Positions 41,748 to 49,449 of a stretch of 49,577 bases of DNA are shown here, in pieces. How positions within the stretch are numbered: position 1 is the stretch's first letter; every line of letters starts with the position of its first letter. This DNA comes from Planctomycetota bacterium (GTDB lineage: Bacteria; Planctomycetota; Planctomycetia; Pirellulales; Thermoguttaceae). The notes beneath the pieces are model-generated. The model worked only from the letters and a program-made list of their open reading frames with translations, did no database searches and had not been told where the DNA came from. The stretch covers positions 1-49,577 of the forward strand of contig JAUWNG010000011.1 in NCBI GenBank assembly GCA_030612765.1, written 5' to 3'. The translations under genes and the position numbers were made by a program.

Positions 41748-43147
41748 ACCGTCGTCACCTCGTGGCCCAGGTATCGCGTCAACGCCTCGCGGACCGGTGC
41801 AGCCGCGTGGCCGGGCACAACGCTGACGTGGTGCCGGTGGCCCGCGTAGCCGATCGTTTGCAGACAGCCTTGCAAGTTCGGAATCTCCGCCACCGCCGCG
41901 CAGCCAAAGAAATCGTCCGGTATCGGATCGTCGGTCAGTCGCCCCTCGCCGAGGTAGAACTCCAGCCGGCCGTCGCGGGTGAGCATGCTGCCGAAGGTCA
42001 TCTCCATCGGCCGGATGCGGCCCGTGTTGCAGCCGAACGAGCATCCCGGCGGCAGGGCGTTGTCCAGGATGGCGTGCGGGGCGATTCGCCCCTTGCCGGT
42101 CATCAGGCTCCACGGCACGGGGCCGCAATGGAAAAGGATGCACTTGTCGTGCTGGTTGGCGTAGTTGTTGTTCCAATCGAGGCAGATCGCCGGCCGGCCG
42201 GAGGCGGCGGCCAGGGCGTGCATCACCACGGCGTTGCCCACGTCCACTTCGCAGGCGGCCGAGACGCCGCGGTCGTTCAACTCGCCCATCAACACGCACG
42301 GCGAGACGTGCAACTGCTCTTGAATCTCGGTCCAACAGCGGAGCGCGATCGCGTCCAGGTGCAGTTCCTCGACGTATTGGTCGAGCACGACGCCGAGCCG
42401 GCTGAGCATCGGCAGGGCCTCCGGCGCGGCGCCGCTCCAGTCGGCCGCGCCGCGTAGTTTCTCGGCCTTCGCCCGAACGGCCGCCGATTCGGCGTCCAAC
42501 TTCCGCACCCGCTCGAAGACGCAGGAGAGATCGACCGTTTCGGTCGTGATGCCGTGGCGCTGGAGGGTCAGCTCGTCGATCCGCACGGTCTTGAAGGGCG
42601 TGGTCCGCGCCCCGATGGCCCCGACGATCATCCGTCGCAGCGCCGCGGTCGCCCGGCACAGACGGTCGAAGTAGTCCACCTGCCGGGCGAAATCGACCGA
42701 GGCCGGATGGACGGTGTGCGGCGGCAAGGCGGTGAACTTCACCCCGTACTGGCAGAACACGTCCATCACCGACAGCTTGCCGCAGAAGGAGTCGCGCCGC
42801 AGTGCCGGGGCCATCTTGTCCAACTCGTCCGTGTAGGCCTGGACCAGGATCGGCACTCCGGCGTCCTCGAGCGCGGCCACCGCGCCGGTCTCGTCGCCGA
42901 AGTTCGGTAGGCAGAGGACGACCCCTTGGAATTGCCCTTCATGCCGGCGAAGGAATTGGGCGTAGATGCGTCCTTCCGCGGGCGTTTCCACCGCGCCGTG
43001 CCGGGTGGCGTCCTCCTCGAGCATCAACACTTCGTGCCCAAGCCGTTCCAGCGCCTCGCGCATCTCGCGTCGCGCGGCGGCCTGGAGCGAAGCGGGAAAG
43101 AAACCTCGATTTCCAAAGAACACGGCGAAGGTCGATTTCCGGGACAC
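41744..43147 (-). CDS. L-fucose/L-arabinose isomerase-fold protein
   Basis: A 467-residue protein of the fucose/arabinose isomerase-like superfamily. Recognisable parts are the N-terminal Rossmann-like domain (FAVFFGNRGFFPASL, VVLCLPNFGDETGAVAAL), QYGVKFTALPPHTVHP, CWTEIQEQLHVSPCVLMGELND, VDVGNAVVMHALAAASGRPA, LDWNNNYANQHDKCILFHCGP and a C-terminal beta domain ending GHRHHVSVVPGH. Acidic and His residues in the central segments are plausible metal ligands (MGELND, DKCILFHCG). The coupled kinase implies an aldose-to-ketose step followed by phosphorylation. Which sugar is used cannot be told from sequence. Confidence 0.88.
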   Translation of the reverse strand: MSRKSTFAVFFGNRGFFPASLQAAARREMREALERLGHEVLMLEEDATRHGAVETPAEGRIYAQFLRRHEGQFQGVVLCLPNFGDETGAVAALEDAGVPILVQAYTDELDKMAPALRRDSFCGKLSVMDVFCQYGVKFTALPPHTVHPASVDFARQVDYFDRLCRATAALRRMIVGAIGARTTPFKTVRIDELTLQRHGITTETVDLSCVFERVRKLDAESAAVRAKAEKLRGAADWSGAAPEALPMLSRLGVVLDQYVEELHLDAIALRCWTEIQEQLHVSPCVLMGELNDRGVSAACEVDVGNAVVMHALAAASGRPAICLDWNNNYANQHDKCILFHCGPVPWSLMTGKGRIAPHAILDNALPPGCSFGCNTGRIRPMEMTFGSMLTRDGRLEFYLGEGRLTDDPIPDDFFGCAAVAEIPNLQGCLQTIGYAGHRHHVSVVPGHAAAPVREALTRYLGHEVTTV

Positions 43148-43619
43148 GGCTGACGGTCCTTTCGAGAAATGGTTGTATTGATGGCGTGACGGGAATGTCT
43201 TAACGGGAGGCTAATGATTTACCTTGGCGCTGTCAACCACCCGCTACGTCGCGGAAGAGCCGCTTGCGGCTTCGCAACCAGCGCCTGGTCGATAAACGTT
43301 GTCTCGAACTCAGGTTCCAATATTCCTCGCCGCGCCCCGAATTACGTATATCCAGGGAAACTATCCCCGCCCCATCGGCAAGCGATTTCCGGAAAGCTTC
43401 CAATAACGAGGGCCGTGTGGTACACTGCCCCCAGCAAAGTTGACTTGCGTGATATTGGGGGGATACCGCTTGTTTAGCCCCGGCGTCCACGCCGGGTGCG
43501 CAACATAACGGGAAAGCCATTTGTTCCCGGCGTGGACGCCGGGGCTAAACAAGCTTGCCCGGAATCACGTAAGTATATTCGGCACAGACTTCGGAACCGA
43601 GAACTGAGGATCACAGCCG
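43148..43619. other. Intergenic region with repeats; probable divergent promoters
   Basis: No gene is supported. It contains the 20-bp AGCCGCTTGCGG motif (43258-43277) and the TTTAGCC palindrome copy C (43469-43555). Promoters for the sugar operon (leftward) and the secretion operon (rightward) must lie here, but none is obvious. Confidence 0.5.
43469..43555. repeat. TTTAGCC palindromic repeat, copy C
   Basis: The outer arms GCTTGTTTAGCCCCGGCGTC and the inverse ending GACGCCGGGGCTAAACAAGC are essentially perfect. The centre (GCGCAAC...GCCATTTG) resembles that of copy B at 30927-31007, so the whole element, not only its arms, is conserved. Confidence 0.8.
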
Positions 43620-44873
43620 ATGCCGCATCCAGTGGGCGACACCCTTGAGTTCAAGCTTCAAGGTCTTGACCCGGACCTGCCCGACTATGCTCCTCAATGC
43701 GTCGAGGCCGTGCTGGCCGCCGCGCATGAAGCCGGGGCCACCGACGTCCATCTGCAACCGACCGGCGCGGCGTTGGAGTTGAAGTTCCGCGTCGACGGCG
43801 TGCTGTTGCCCGCGGCCGCGCTGCCAGCCGGCGTCGCCGGAAACGTCATCGCCCGGCTGAAAGTGTTGGCCGGCCTGCTGACCTACCACACCGACCGTCC
43901 GCAGGAAGGACGCATCGTAAGACAGGTTGCCAACCTGTCCCACGGTAAAACAAGACAGATTGCCAACCTGTCCCACTCCGAAGTCGAGATGCGCGTCTGC
44001 ACCTATCCGACCTTGCACGGTGAGCGGGCCGTGGTGCGGCTCTTCGCCGGCGCGGGGCGATACCAACGTCTCGACGATCTCGGTCTGCCGGAAGACACGG
44101 TCGGGCCGCTGCAAAAACTGTTGGGCGAGACCTCGGGCGCGATACTCGTCTCCGGCCCCGCCGGCAGCGGAAAAACCACCACCGTCTATGCCTGCCTCCG
44201 CGAGATCGCCCGGCGTTCCGCGGGCGCGAGGAGCCTCGTCTCGATCGAAGACCCGGTCGAGGTGGCGGTCGATGGCGTGGCCCAATCGCAGATTCATCAG
44301 CCATCGGGCCTGGACCTGGCCGCCGGATTGCGGTTCCTCATGCGCCAGGATCCCGAGGTTATCATGGTGGGCGAAATCCGCGACCGCACCACCGCCGAGG
44401 AAGCGCTCCGGGCATCGCTGACCGGACACCTCGTGCTGAGCACCTTCCACGCCGGAAGCGCCGCCGAGACCATCGGCCGGCTCTCCGACATGGGCATCGA
44501 GCCTTACGTGCTCCGTAGCGGAGTGTTGGCGATACTGAATCAACGTCTGTTGCGGCGATTGTGTACTTGTGCCGAGCCGAGCGAAAGGCCGGAAGACCGG
44601 CTCGGGCTGGACGTTCGGCGGGCGATGGTCCCGCGCGGCTGCGCCGAGTGCGGACAGACCGGATATCGAGGGCGGTTCCTGCTGGTCGAGGTGCTCGTGC
44701 TCTCGCGCAGCGAACTGGCTCGGGCCGTACTCGACCGCCGCGATACGCCGACCATCGAGCGGTTGGCGGCCTCCTCGGGCATGATCGGCCGCTGGTCGAG
44801 GGCCTATCGAGCCGTAGATCAAGGACTGACCAGTTCGGCCGAAGTCCGTCGCGTACTGGGGTTTTCCACGTAA
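43620..44873 (+). CDS. GspE/PilB-type secretion or pilus-assembly ATPase
   Basis: A 417-residue traffic ATPase that powers pseudopilus or pilus assembly. It lacks the long GspE N-terminal domain. It has ATDVHLQPTGAALELKFRVDG, Walker A SGPAGSGKTTT (Lys185), the Asp box SIEDPVE, Walker B PEVIMVGEIRD, the His box LTGHLVLSTFHAG and a C-terminal tetracysteine zinc motif (LCTC, then CAECGQTGYRGR). Residues ~100-121 (RQVANLSHGKTRQIANLSHS) are an in-frame insertion of a dispersed repeat between two conserved strands (RPQEGRI and EVEMRV). It is the first gene of a six-gene operon with three GspF-like proteins and two prepilins. Confidence 0.93.
   Translation: MPHPVGDTLEFKLQGLDPDLPDYAPQCVEAVLAAAHEAGATDVHLQPTGAALELKFRVDGVLLPAAALPAGVAGNVIARLKVLAGLLTYHTDRPQEGRIVRQVANLSHGKTRQIANLSHSEVEMRVCTYPTLHGERAVVRLFAGAGRYQRLDDLGLPEDTVGPLQKLLGETSGAILVSGPAGSGKTTTVYACLREIARRSAGARSLVSIEDPVEVAVDGVAQSQIHQPSGLDLAAGLRFLMRQDPEVIMVGEIRDRTTAEEALRASLTGHLVLSTFHAGSAAETIGRLSDMGIEPYVLRSGVLAILNQRLLRRLCTCAEPSERPEDRLGLDVRRAMVPRGCAECGQTGYRGRFLLVEVLVLSRSELARAVLDRRDTPTIERLAASSGMIGRWSRAYRAVDQGLTSSAEVRRVLGFST
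43918..43980 (+). repeat. Tandem ACAGGTTGCCAACCTGT repeat inside the ATPase gene
   Basis: Two direct copies of AAGACAGGTTGCCAACCTGT-CCCAC (the second with one change) lie 30 bases apart. Each is a perfect or near-perfect hairpin (ACAGGTTG/CAACCTGT). They keep the reading frame and add about 22 residues to the ATPase. Confidence 0.8.
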
Positions 44874-44910
44874 ACAACTACCCACTACCCACTATCCACT
44901 ACCCACTGCT
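44874..44910 (-). repeat. CACTACC heptamer array between ATPase and first GspF
   Basis: CTACCCA, CTATCCA and CTACCCA units follow the ATPase stop and end just before the gspF1 start. This is the reverse complement of the GTAGTGG family. In this orientation the plus strand has no stop codons, so the array stays open in frame with gspF1. Confidence 0.75.
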
Positions 44911-44917
44911 TCCCGCC

Positions 44918-45970
44918 ATGACCCTTGAACAGTTCATCGCCCTGAACGAGGAAATCGCGGCCCTGGTCCGCTCCGGCGTGCCGCTGGACCAGGGGCTTGC
45001 GGCACTCGGCGACGACATGCCCGGCCGGCTCGGAAAGGCCGCCACGGCAGTGGCCGAGCAAACCGCGCGCGGAGAACCATTGGACAAGGCCATCTTGGAC
45101 CAGACGGTCGACTTGCCGCCGGCATATCGGGCGGTGGTCCATGCCGGGCTACGGGCAGGGCGGCTGCCCGCCGCGCTCGAGGCCGTGGCCGGATCGGCGC
45201 GACGCCTGACCGAGACCTACCGCGCCGCCGTGGTGGCCGTGGCATATCCGCTGATGATCTTCGCGCTGGTATGGCTGGCGGCGGTGGTGCTGACGACCGT
45301 GCTCGCGCCCCGGTTGGCCTCGGGGTTCCATTCGATGGACTTGCCCGGCGACCGGTTCTTCGCCGTTTTGGGCGAGATCGGCCGTTGGGCCTGGTGTTGG
45401 GGGCCGGTGGTGCCCGTGGCCGTGGTCCTCTTGCTGGCCGCGTGGTGGACGGCCTGCCGCCGCGCGGCCATGCTGCACGCCGGTTGGTCCGCCCGGATGT
45501 TGGGCGGCATGCCCTGGATCGGCCGGATGTTGCGTTGTTCGCGGGCGGCCACCTTCCTGGAAATCCTCGCGCTGTTGATCGAGAACGAAACGCCGTTGGA
45601 CGAGGCGGTCGCGCTGGCGGCCGACGCCTCCGGCGATCCGCAAACGCAACTGGCCGCCCGGCGGTTGATCGAAGTACTTCAGAAAGGTCAAACCGAGAAG
45701 GCGACGAAAGGGGGCGCTGCGGCCTTTCCGCCGCTGTTGAGTTGGATCATGTTTTCCGCCCGGCGCGAGGGTGCCCTGTTGCCGGCGCTTCAGCGCGGGG
45801 CCGCGGCCTATCACCGCCGTGCCCGGCACCAGGCCGACCTGGTCCGTACACTGATGCCGGTCGTGCTGACGGTCGTTTTCGCCGGCAGCATAACGGCTGC
45901 CTATGTTTTGACTATTTTCGCTCCGTACGTGGCAGTGCTCCACGCGCTGGGCGATGTTGCGGGAAAGTAA
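44918..45970 (+). CDS. GspF/PilC-like inner-membrane protein 1
   Basis: A 350-residue type II secretion F-family protein. Two copies of the T2SSF cytoplasmic helical domain (~5-115, with VRSGVPLDQGLAALGDDM and YRAVVHAGLRAGRLPAALEAV; and ~200-320, with FLEILALLIENETPLDEAVALAA) are separated and followed by hydrophobic helices (AYPLMIFALVWLAAVVLTTVL, VVPVAVVLLLAAWW, TVVFAGSITAAYVLTIF). GspF/PilC forms the membrane platform for the ATPase and pseudopilins. It follows the ATPase by 44 bases and precedes the second F protein by 6. The start is the ATG after the repeat. Confidence 0.88.
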   Translation: MTLEQFIALNEEIAALVRSGVPLDQGLAALGDDMPGRLGKAATAVAEQTARGEPLDKAILDQTVDLPPAYRAVVHAGLRAGRLPAALEAVAGSARRLTETYRAAVVAVAYPLMIFALVWLAAVVLTTVLAPRLASGFHSMDLPGDRFFAVLGEIGRWAWCWGPVVPVAVVLLLAAWWTACRRAAMLHAGWSARMLGGMPWIGRMLRCSRAATFLEILALLIENETPLDEAVALAADASGDPQTQLAARRLIEVLQKGQTEKATKGGAAAFPPLLSWIMFSARREGALLPALQRGAAAYHRRARHQADLVRTLMPVVLTVVFAGSITAAYVLTIFAPYVAVLHALGDVAGK

Positions 45971-45976
45971 ACGTCG

Positions 45977-47035
45977 ATGACACAATTCCACTGGCCCGGC
46001 TTCGATTCGCTCACAAAACTCTCCGCCGAGGAGACGGCCGAGCTGGCCGCGCGCGTGGCCGACCTGACCAAGGCCGGTCTGCCGCTGGCCTCCGGTCTGC
46101 GGGCGATGGCCGACGAGCTTTCCGGCCGGCGGACGCGGCGGGTGCTCCACGCCCTGGCCGACCGGCTCGACGCCGGAGAAGACCTGGCCTCGGCGATGGA
46201 GTCGCAAGGACGCCGGCTGCCGCTCTGTTTGCGTGGCATAGTCTTGGCCGGTTTACGCGGCGGGCGGCTGGCCGAAGCCCTTGAACAGTACGCCGACCTG
46301 CGCCGCAGCCGACTGGAACTGCGCCGCCGCTTGTGGCTCAGCCTGGCGTATCCGTATTTTCTGCTGGTCGTAATGGCTTTGATGGCGGTTGTAGCCAGAT
46401 TTTTTATTATCGTTCAGTTCGAGAAGATTTACGAGGATTTTGACACGGAGTTGCCTGCGATAACGGTGCTTGTTATCAACATCTCATTGCCGTTGGCGTG
46501 GATCATGGTTGCCTTGGTCGCCGTTTTCGCCACGATTCCGCTCTTGCTTGCGGTTTCGCCCGGCATTAGATGGTTGTGGCCGATGTTGTACAAGATACCG
46601 ATGATCGGCCCGCTGTTGCGTTGGGGCAACCTGAGCCAATTTTCTCGGCTGATGGCCTTGTTGTTGGAGCAGCAAGTACCCTTGCCCGACGCCTTGCGGC
46701 TTACGGCCGCGGGCTTGCACGATCCGAACCTTGCGCGAGGTTGCCGACGCGTGGCCGAGGACGTTGAGCGTGGGCAGCCGCTTTACGAGAGCATGGACCG
46801 GCGGCGGCAGTTTCCCGCCGGCATGATCCCGCTGGTCGAGTGGGGGCAGCGCACGCCCGCGCTTCCCGACGCCTTCCGCGCGACGGCCGAGATGTTCGAG
46901 GGCCGCATACTCTCGCAAGGCTCACTGTTGGAGGCCGTTATGCTGCCGCTTATGCTTATGTTAATCGGCATATTTGTGGGTTTTCTCGTCGTCGCGTTGT
47001 TCCTGCCGACGATACGTCTTATTTGTTGCTTGTAG
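45977..47035 (+). CDS. GspF/PilC-like inner-membrane protein 2
   Basis: A 352-residue paralogue of the preceding protein. T2SSF domain 1 (LTKAGLPLASGLRAMADEL, GIVLAGLRGGRLAEALEQYADL), a membrane hairpin (LSLAYPYFLLVVMALMAVVARFFI and LVINISLPLAWIMVALVAVFATIPLLLAV), T2SSF domain 2 (FSRLMALLLEQQVPLPDALRL, VEWGQRTPALPDAF) and a final helix (LMLMLIGIFVGFLVVALFLP) match canonical GspF. The membrane parts are richer in AT, which reflects hydrophobic codons rather than transfer. Canonical systems have one F protein, so paralogues in series may form a hetero-oligomeric platform. Confidence 0.9.
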   Translation: MTQFHWPGFDSLTKLSAEETAELAARVADLTKAGLPLASGLRAMADELSGRRTRRVLHALADRLDAGEDLASAMESQGRRLPLCLRGIVLAGLRGGRLAEALEQYADLRRSRLELRRRLWLSLAYPYFLLVVMALMAVVARFFIIVQFEKIYEDFDTELPAITVLVINISLPLAWIMVALVAVFATIPLLLAVSPGIRWLWPMLYKIPMIGPLLRWGNLSQFSRLMALLLEQQVPLPDALRLTAAGLHDPNLARGCRRVAEDVERGQPLYESMDRRRQFPAGMIPLVEWGQRTPALPDAFRATAEMFEGRILSQGSLLEAVMLPLMLMLIGIFVGFLVVALFLPTIRLICCL

Positions 47036-47082
47036 GGATAACAACCGATGATTTCCTTTCGGAATCTCGCAAAAAATTGATT

Positions 47083-48354
47083 ATGGAACCTGTAATAATC
47101 ATTATCGTTTTCATTGTGCCGGCGCTGATTGCCTCGGCAATTGCGTTATTTGTTTGCCGGGAATTGCATGACGCGGGATTCTACTCATGGCTGAGAAACA
47201 AACTCAGCCTCTTCGGCGCGGTCGTGGGAATCCTGGTCACGATATCGCTGTCCTTTATATGCGTTGGGATATCTTTGTTCGGGTTGAGTGTATTTGGCCC
47301 GTTATTATGCATAATATTTGCTTTCGTGTTCATCGAGGTGTATCGCAAATATCGGGCGAGCCGGCAGTACGCGCTGCTGTGGCTGTTGACCGTCTCGGCG
47401 GAGCGCGAAGTGCCGCTGACCTCGGCGCTCGAGGCCTTCGCGCGCGAACGGCGAGGATCGTTCGCGCGAAAGGCCAGACGCTTGGCCGCGTTGCTCGAGT
47501 CCGGCGTCTCGCTGTCGGACGGGTTGGACCAGGTGCGCGGCCTGTTGCCCTCCCACGCGCCGCCGATGATCCGCGTCGGCTGCCAATCGGGCGCGTTGGC
47601 CCCGGCGCTGCGCCGGGCGGCCGCGGTCAACGACCTCAACGCGCCGGTCTGGATGTCGCTGACCGGCAAGGTGGCTTACTTGGTGTTGCTGGTGTTTTTC
47701 GGTATGTCGATTCTGGTGTTTGTCTTTGGGTGGATCGTGCCGAGATTCCAGAAGATATTTTTGGATTTTGATACCCCGCTGCCGTATCTTACCGAACAGT
47801 TGGTATCCTGTTCGCAATTTTTCGTCGTTTACTGGTACTTGTTCTCGCTTTTGTTGATGCTCGGTATGCTGTTTGTGTTGTATCCGGCCGCGCGTTATTT
47901 CGGCTGGAACCCGCCCGGGCTGGGTTGGTTTACCCGGCGGCTCGACGCGGCCGATGTACTGGACGGCCTGGCCCTGGTCGCCCGGCAACAGATGCCGATG
48001 CTCGACGGACTCGACTCGCTGGCCAAATCGTATCCGAGATCGAACATCCGGATGCTGCTGCGTCGGGCGGCCGGCGACGTCCAGGCCGGCCGCGATTGGG
48101 CCGAATCGCTCTACTCGCGCGGCTTGATTCACCGGGCCGATCTGGCCGTGCTCCAGGCAGCCGAGCGGGTGGGAAACCTTCCTTGGGCATTGCGGGAAAT
48201 GGCCGAAAGCAACCGACGACGATTCGCTTACCGACTACAGTCGGTCGTCCAGACGGCCTTTCCGCTGGTGATAATTTTCTTTGGCGCTATCGTGGGCTTC
48301 ATCGTTGTGGCCCTGTTTATTCCCATAGTTTCACTCATTCATGCATTATCCTGA
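47083..48354 (+). CDS. GspF/PilC-like inner-membrane protein 3, with extra N-terminal helices
   Basis: A 423-residue F-family protein. Before the usual domains it has an added ~85-residue part with about three hydrophobic segments (VIIIIVFIVPALIASAIALFV, LFGAVVGILVTISLSFICVGI, LFGLSVFGPLLCIIFAFVFI) absent from the two upstream paralogues. T2SSF domains then follow (SAEREVPLTSALEAFARE, GCQSGALAPAL; ALVARQQMPMLDGLDSLA, AERVGNLPWALREMAE), and the C-terminal helix (VIIFFGAIVGFIVVALFIPIV) is typical. ATG 47083 is the first start giving the membrane segment. It lies 47 bases after gspF2 and 4 bases before the first prepilin gene. Confidence 0.85.
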   Translation: MEPVIIIIVFIVPALIASAIALFVCRELHDAGFYSWLRNKLSLFGAVVGILVTISLSFICVGISLFGLSVFGPLLCIIFAFVFIEVYRKYRASRQYALLWLLTVSAEREVPLTSALEAFARERRGSFARKARRLAALLESGVSLSDGLDQVRGLLPSHAPPMIRVGCQSGALAPALRRAAAVNDLNAPVWMSLTGKVAYLVLLVFFGMSILVFVFGWIVPRFQKIFLDFDTPLPYLTEQLVSCSQFFVVYWYLFSLLLMLGMLFVLYPAARYFGWNPPGLGWFTRRLDAADVLDGLALVARQQMPMLDGLDSLAKSYPRSNIRMLLRRAAGDVQAGRDWAESLYSRGLIHRADLAVLQAAERVGNLPWALREMAESNRRRFAYRLQSVVQTAFPLVIIFFGAIVGFIVVALFIPIVSLIHALS

Positions 48355-48358
48355 TCCA

Positions 48359-48775
48359 ATGAACCGACGCGGAATGACAATCCTGGAACTGGTCATTGCG
48401 GGCGCGCTGCTGGGTACGCTGCTGATCGTCTGTCTAAAGATGCTCGGCGCGGTGGGCGATTGGCGCCGCGAGTCCGACCGGCGGCAACTGGCGCTGTTCG
48501 AGGTCGCCAACGTCATGGAACGGATCGCCTCGCTACCCTGGGACGAACTGACGCCCGAGGCGGTCGCCGCCGTGCGGCTACCAGACAACATTCGCCAGCG
48601 GCTGCCCGGCGCGGAACTGAAGATCGAGGTCTCCGACTCGCCGCCGGCGCGGACACCGCCGTCCAAACGCATCGCCGTCTCGATCCGCCGGCGCGACCGC
48701 GCCGGCCGGATGCTCCCGCCGGTGTCGATTACGACGTGGCGGTTTTTGAGGGACGAGGGACGGATTTATGAATGA
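48359..48775 (+). CDS. Prepilin-like protein (minor pseudopilin)
   Basis: A 138-residue protein with a type IV prepilin signal MNRRG/MTILELVIAGALLGTLL; cleavage by prepilin peptidase after Gly leaves N-methyl-Met and Glu5. The hydrophobic helix is followed by a soluble domain rich in charged residues (ANVMERIASLPWDELTPE). It is probably a GspI/PilV-type minor pseudopilin. The start is set at ATG 48359 (MNRRG), with ATG 48341 inside gspF3 as an alternative. The last codons and the stop (GRIYE, TGA) run into an ATGAATG heptamer array. Confidence 0.85.
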   Translation: MNRRGMTILELVIAGALLGTLLIVCLKMLGAVGDWRRESDRRQLALFEVANVMERIASLPWDELTPEAVAAVRLPDNIRQRLPGAELKIEVSDSPPARTPPSKRIAVSIRRRDRAGRMLPPVSITTWRFLRDEGRIYE

Positions 48776-48887
48776 TGAATGATGAATGATGAATTGCCGC
48801 TTGCGGCTTCGCACTATCCACTACCCACTAACCACTAACCACTATCCACTACCCACTACCCACTACCCACTAACTACCACTACTCCC
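48745..48887. repeat. ATGAATG heptamers, AGCCGCTTGCGG motif and CCACTAC heptamers
   Basis: GAGGGAC units lie at the pseudopilin gene's end, then ATGAATG units (48765-48792) and a GCCGCTTGCGGCTTCGCA motif (48796-48813). A long CCACTAC/CCACTAA array (48814-48880) then runs up to the next start codon. Three repeat families are thus stacked between two co-directional genes of one operon. Confidence 0.8.
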
Positions 48888-49409
48888 ATGCGACGCCGCG
48901 GATTTACGCTGATCGAAATGGTTTCCGCCATAACCGCCGCCACGGTGCTGATGGGCATCGCGGTCTGCTTGTTGTGCGTCTTGATGAGGGCCGAGGGAAA
49001 CGGGCGCGAGCATCTCCAGCGAAACAACTCGCTCGACTTGCTGGCCGATCGGTTCCGCCGCGACGTCCACGCCGCCGTGGACGTGCCGAAGAAAACGAGA
49101 TATTTCGGGGATGTTTGGACTTTCCCCCTAGCGCCCGATCCCGCCGCGCATTACGTGGAATATGACGCCCGCGGTGAATTTGTTACCCGCAAGAAACATG
49201 GATTGGAAAAACCGGATAGTTGGGAAACTTACGCCCTGCCCAAGGGTTGCTCGGCACGGATCGAGACCGAAACGGCGGCCGATGGTCGGCTGGTTCGTTT
49301 GGTGATTACGCCGAAGGACGCCTCGAAGGCCGTCGGACGAGAATTGCGCATCGAGGCCATCCTCGGCCGTGACCATCGCTTCGCGCGCCGAGCAGAGGGG
49401 AGCGAGTGA
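48888..49409 (+). CDS. Prepilin-like protein (minor pseudopilin 2)
   Basis: A 173-residue protein with prepilin signal MRRRG/FTLIEMVSAITAATVLMG, cleaved after Gly with Phe+1 and Glu5, followed by a soluble domain (LLADRFRRDVHAAVDVP, FGDVWTFPL). It resembles GspJ/PilW-type minor pseudopilins. Its ATG directly follows a stop-free CCACTAC array, so there is no clear ribosome site. The operon probably continues beyond the window. Confidence 0.85.
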   Translation: MRRRGFTLIEMVSAITAATVLMGIAVCLLCVLMRAEGNGREHLQRNNSLDLLADRFRRDVHAAVDVPKKTRYFGDVWTFPLAPDPAAHYVEYDARGEFVTRKKHGLEKPDSWETYALPKGCSARIETETAADGRLVRLVITPKDASKAVGRELRIEAILGRDHRFARRAEGSE

Positions 49410-49449
49410 CATGGGACGATTTATGCGTTGCCGTTGCGGAAATGCCCGT

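Noticed and set aside
41748-42659. Upstream extension of the FGGY kinase frame (803 codons in all)
   Set aside because: The extension runs through the isomerase-like gene in another frame. The kinase clearly begins at MSLLGIDVGTTG with an ATGA overlap.
44561-44917. Long N-terminal extension of the first GspF-like protein
   Set aside because: It overlaps the ATPase gene in another frame and then a stop-free CACTACC array. The GspF family starts near MTLEQF.
46840-47082. N-terminal extension of the third GspF-like protein
   Set aside because: It overlaps the end of gspF2 in another frame; the membrane segment starts right after ATG 47083.
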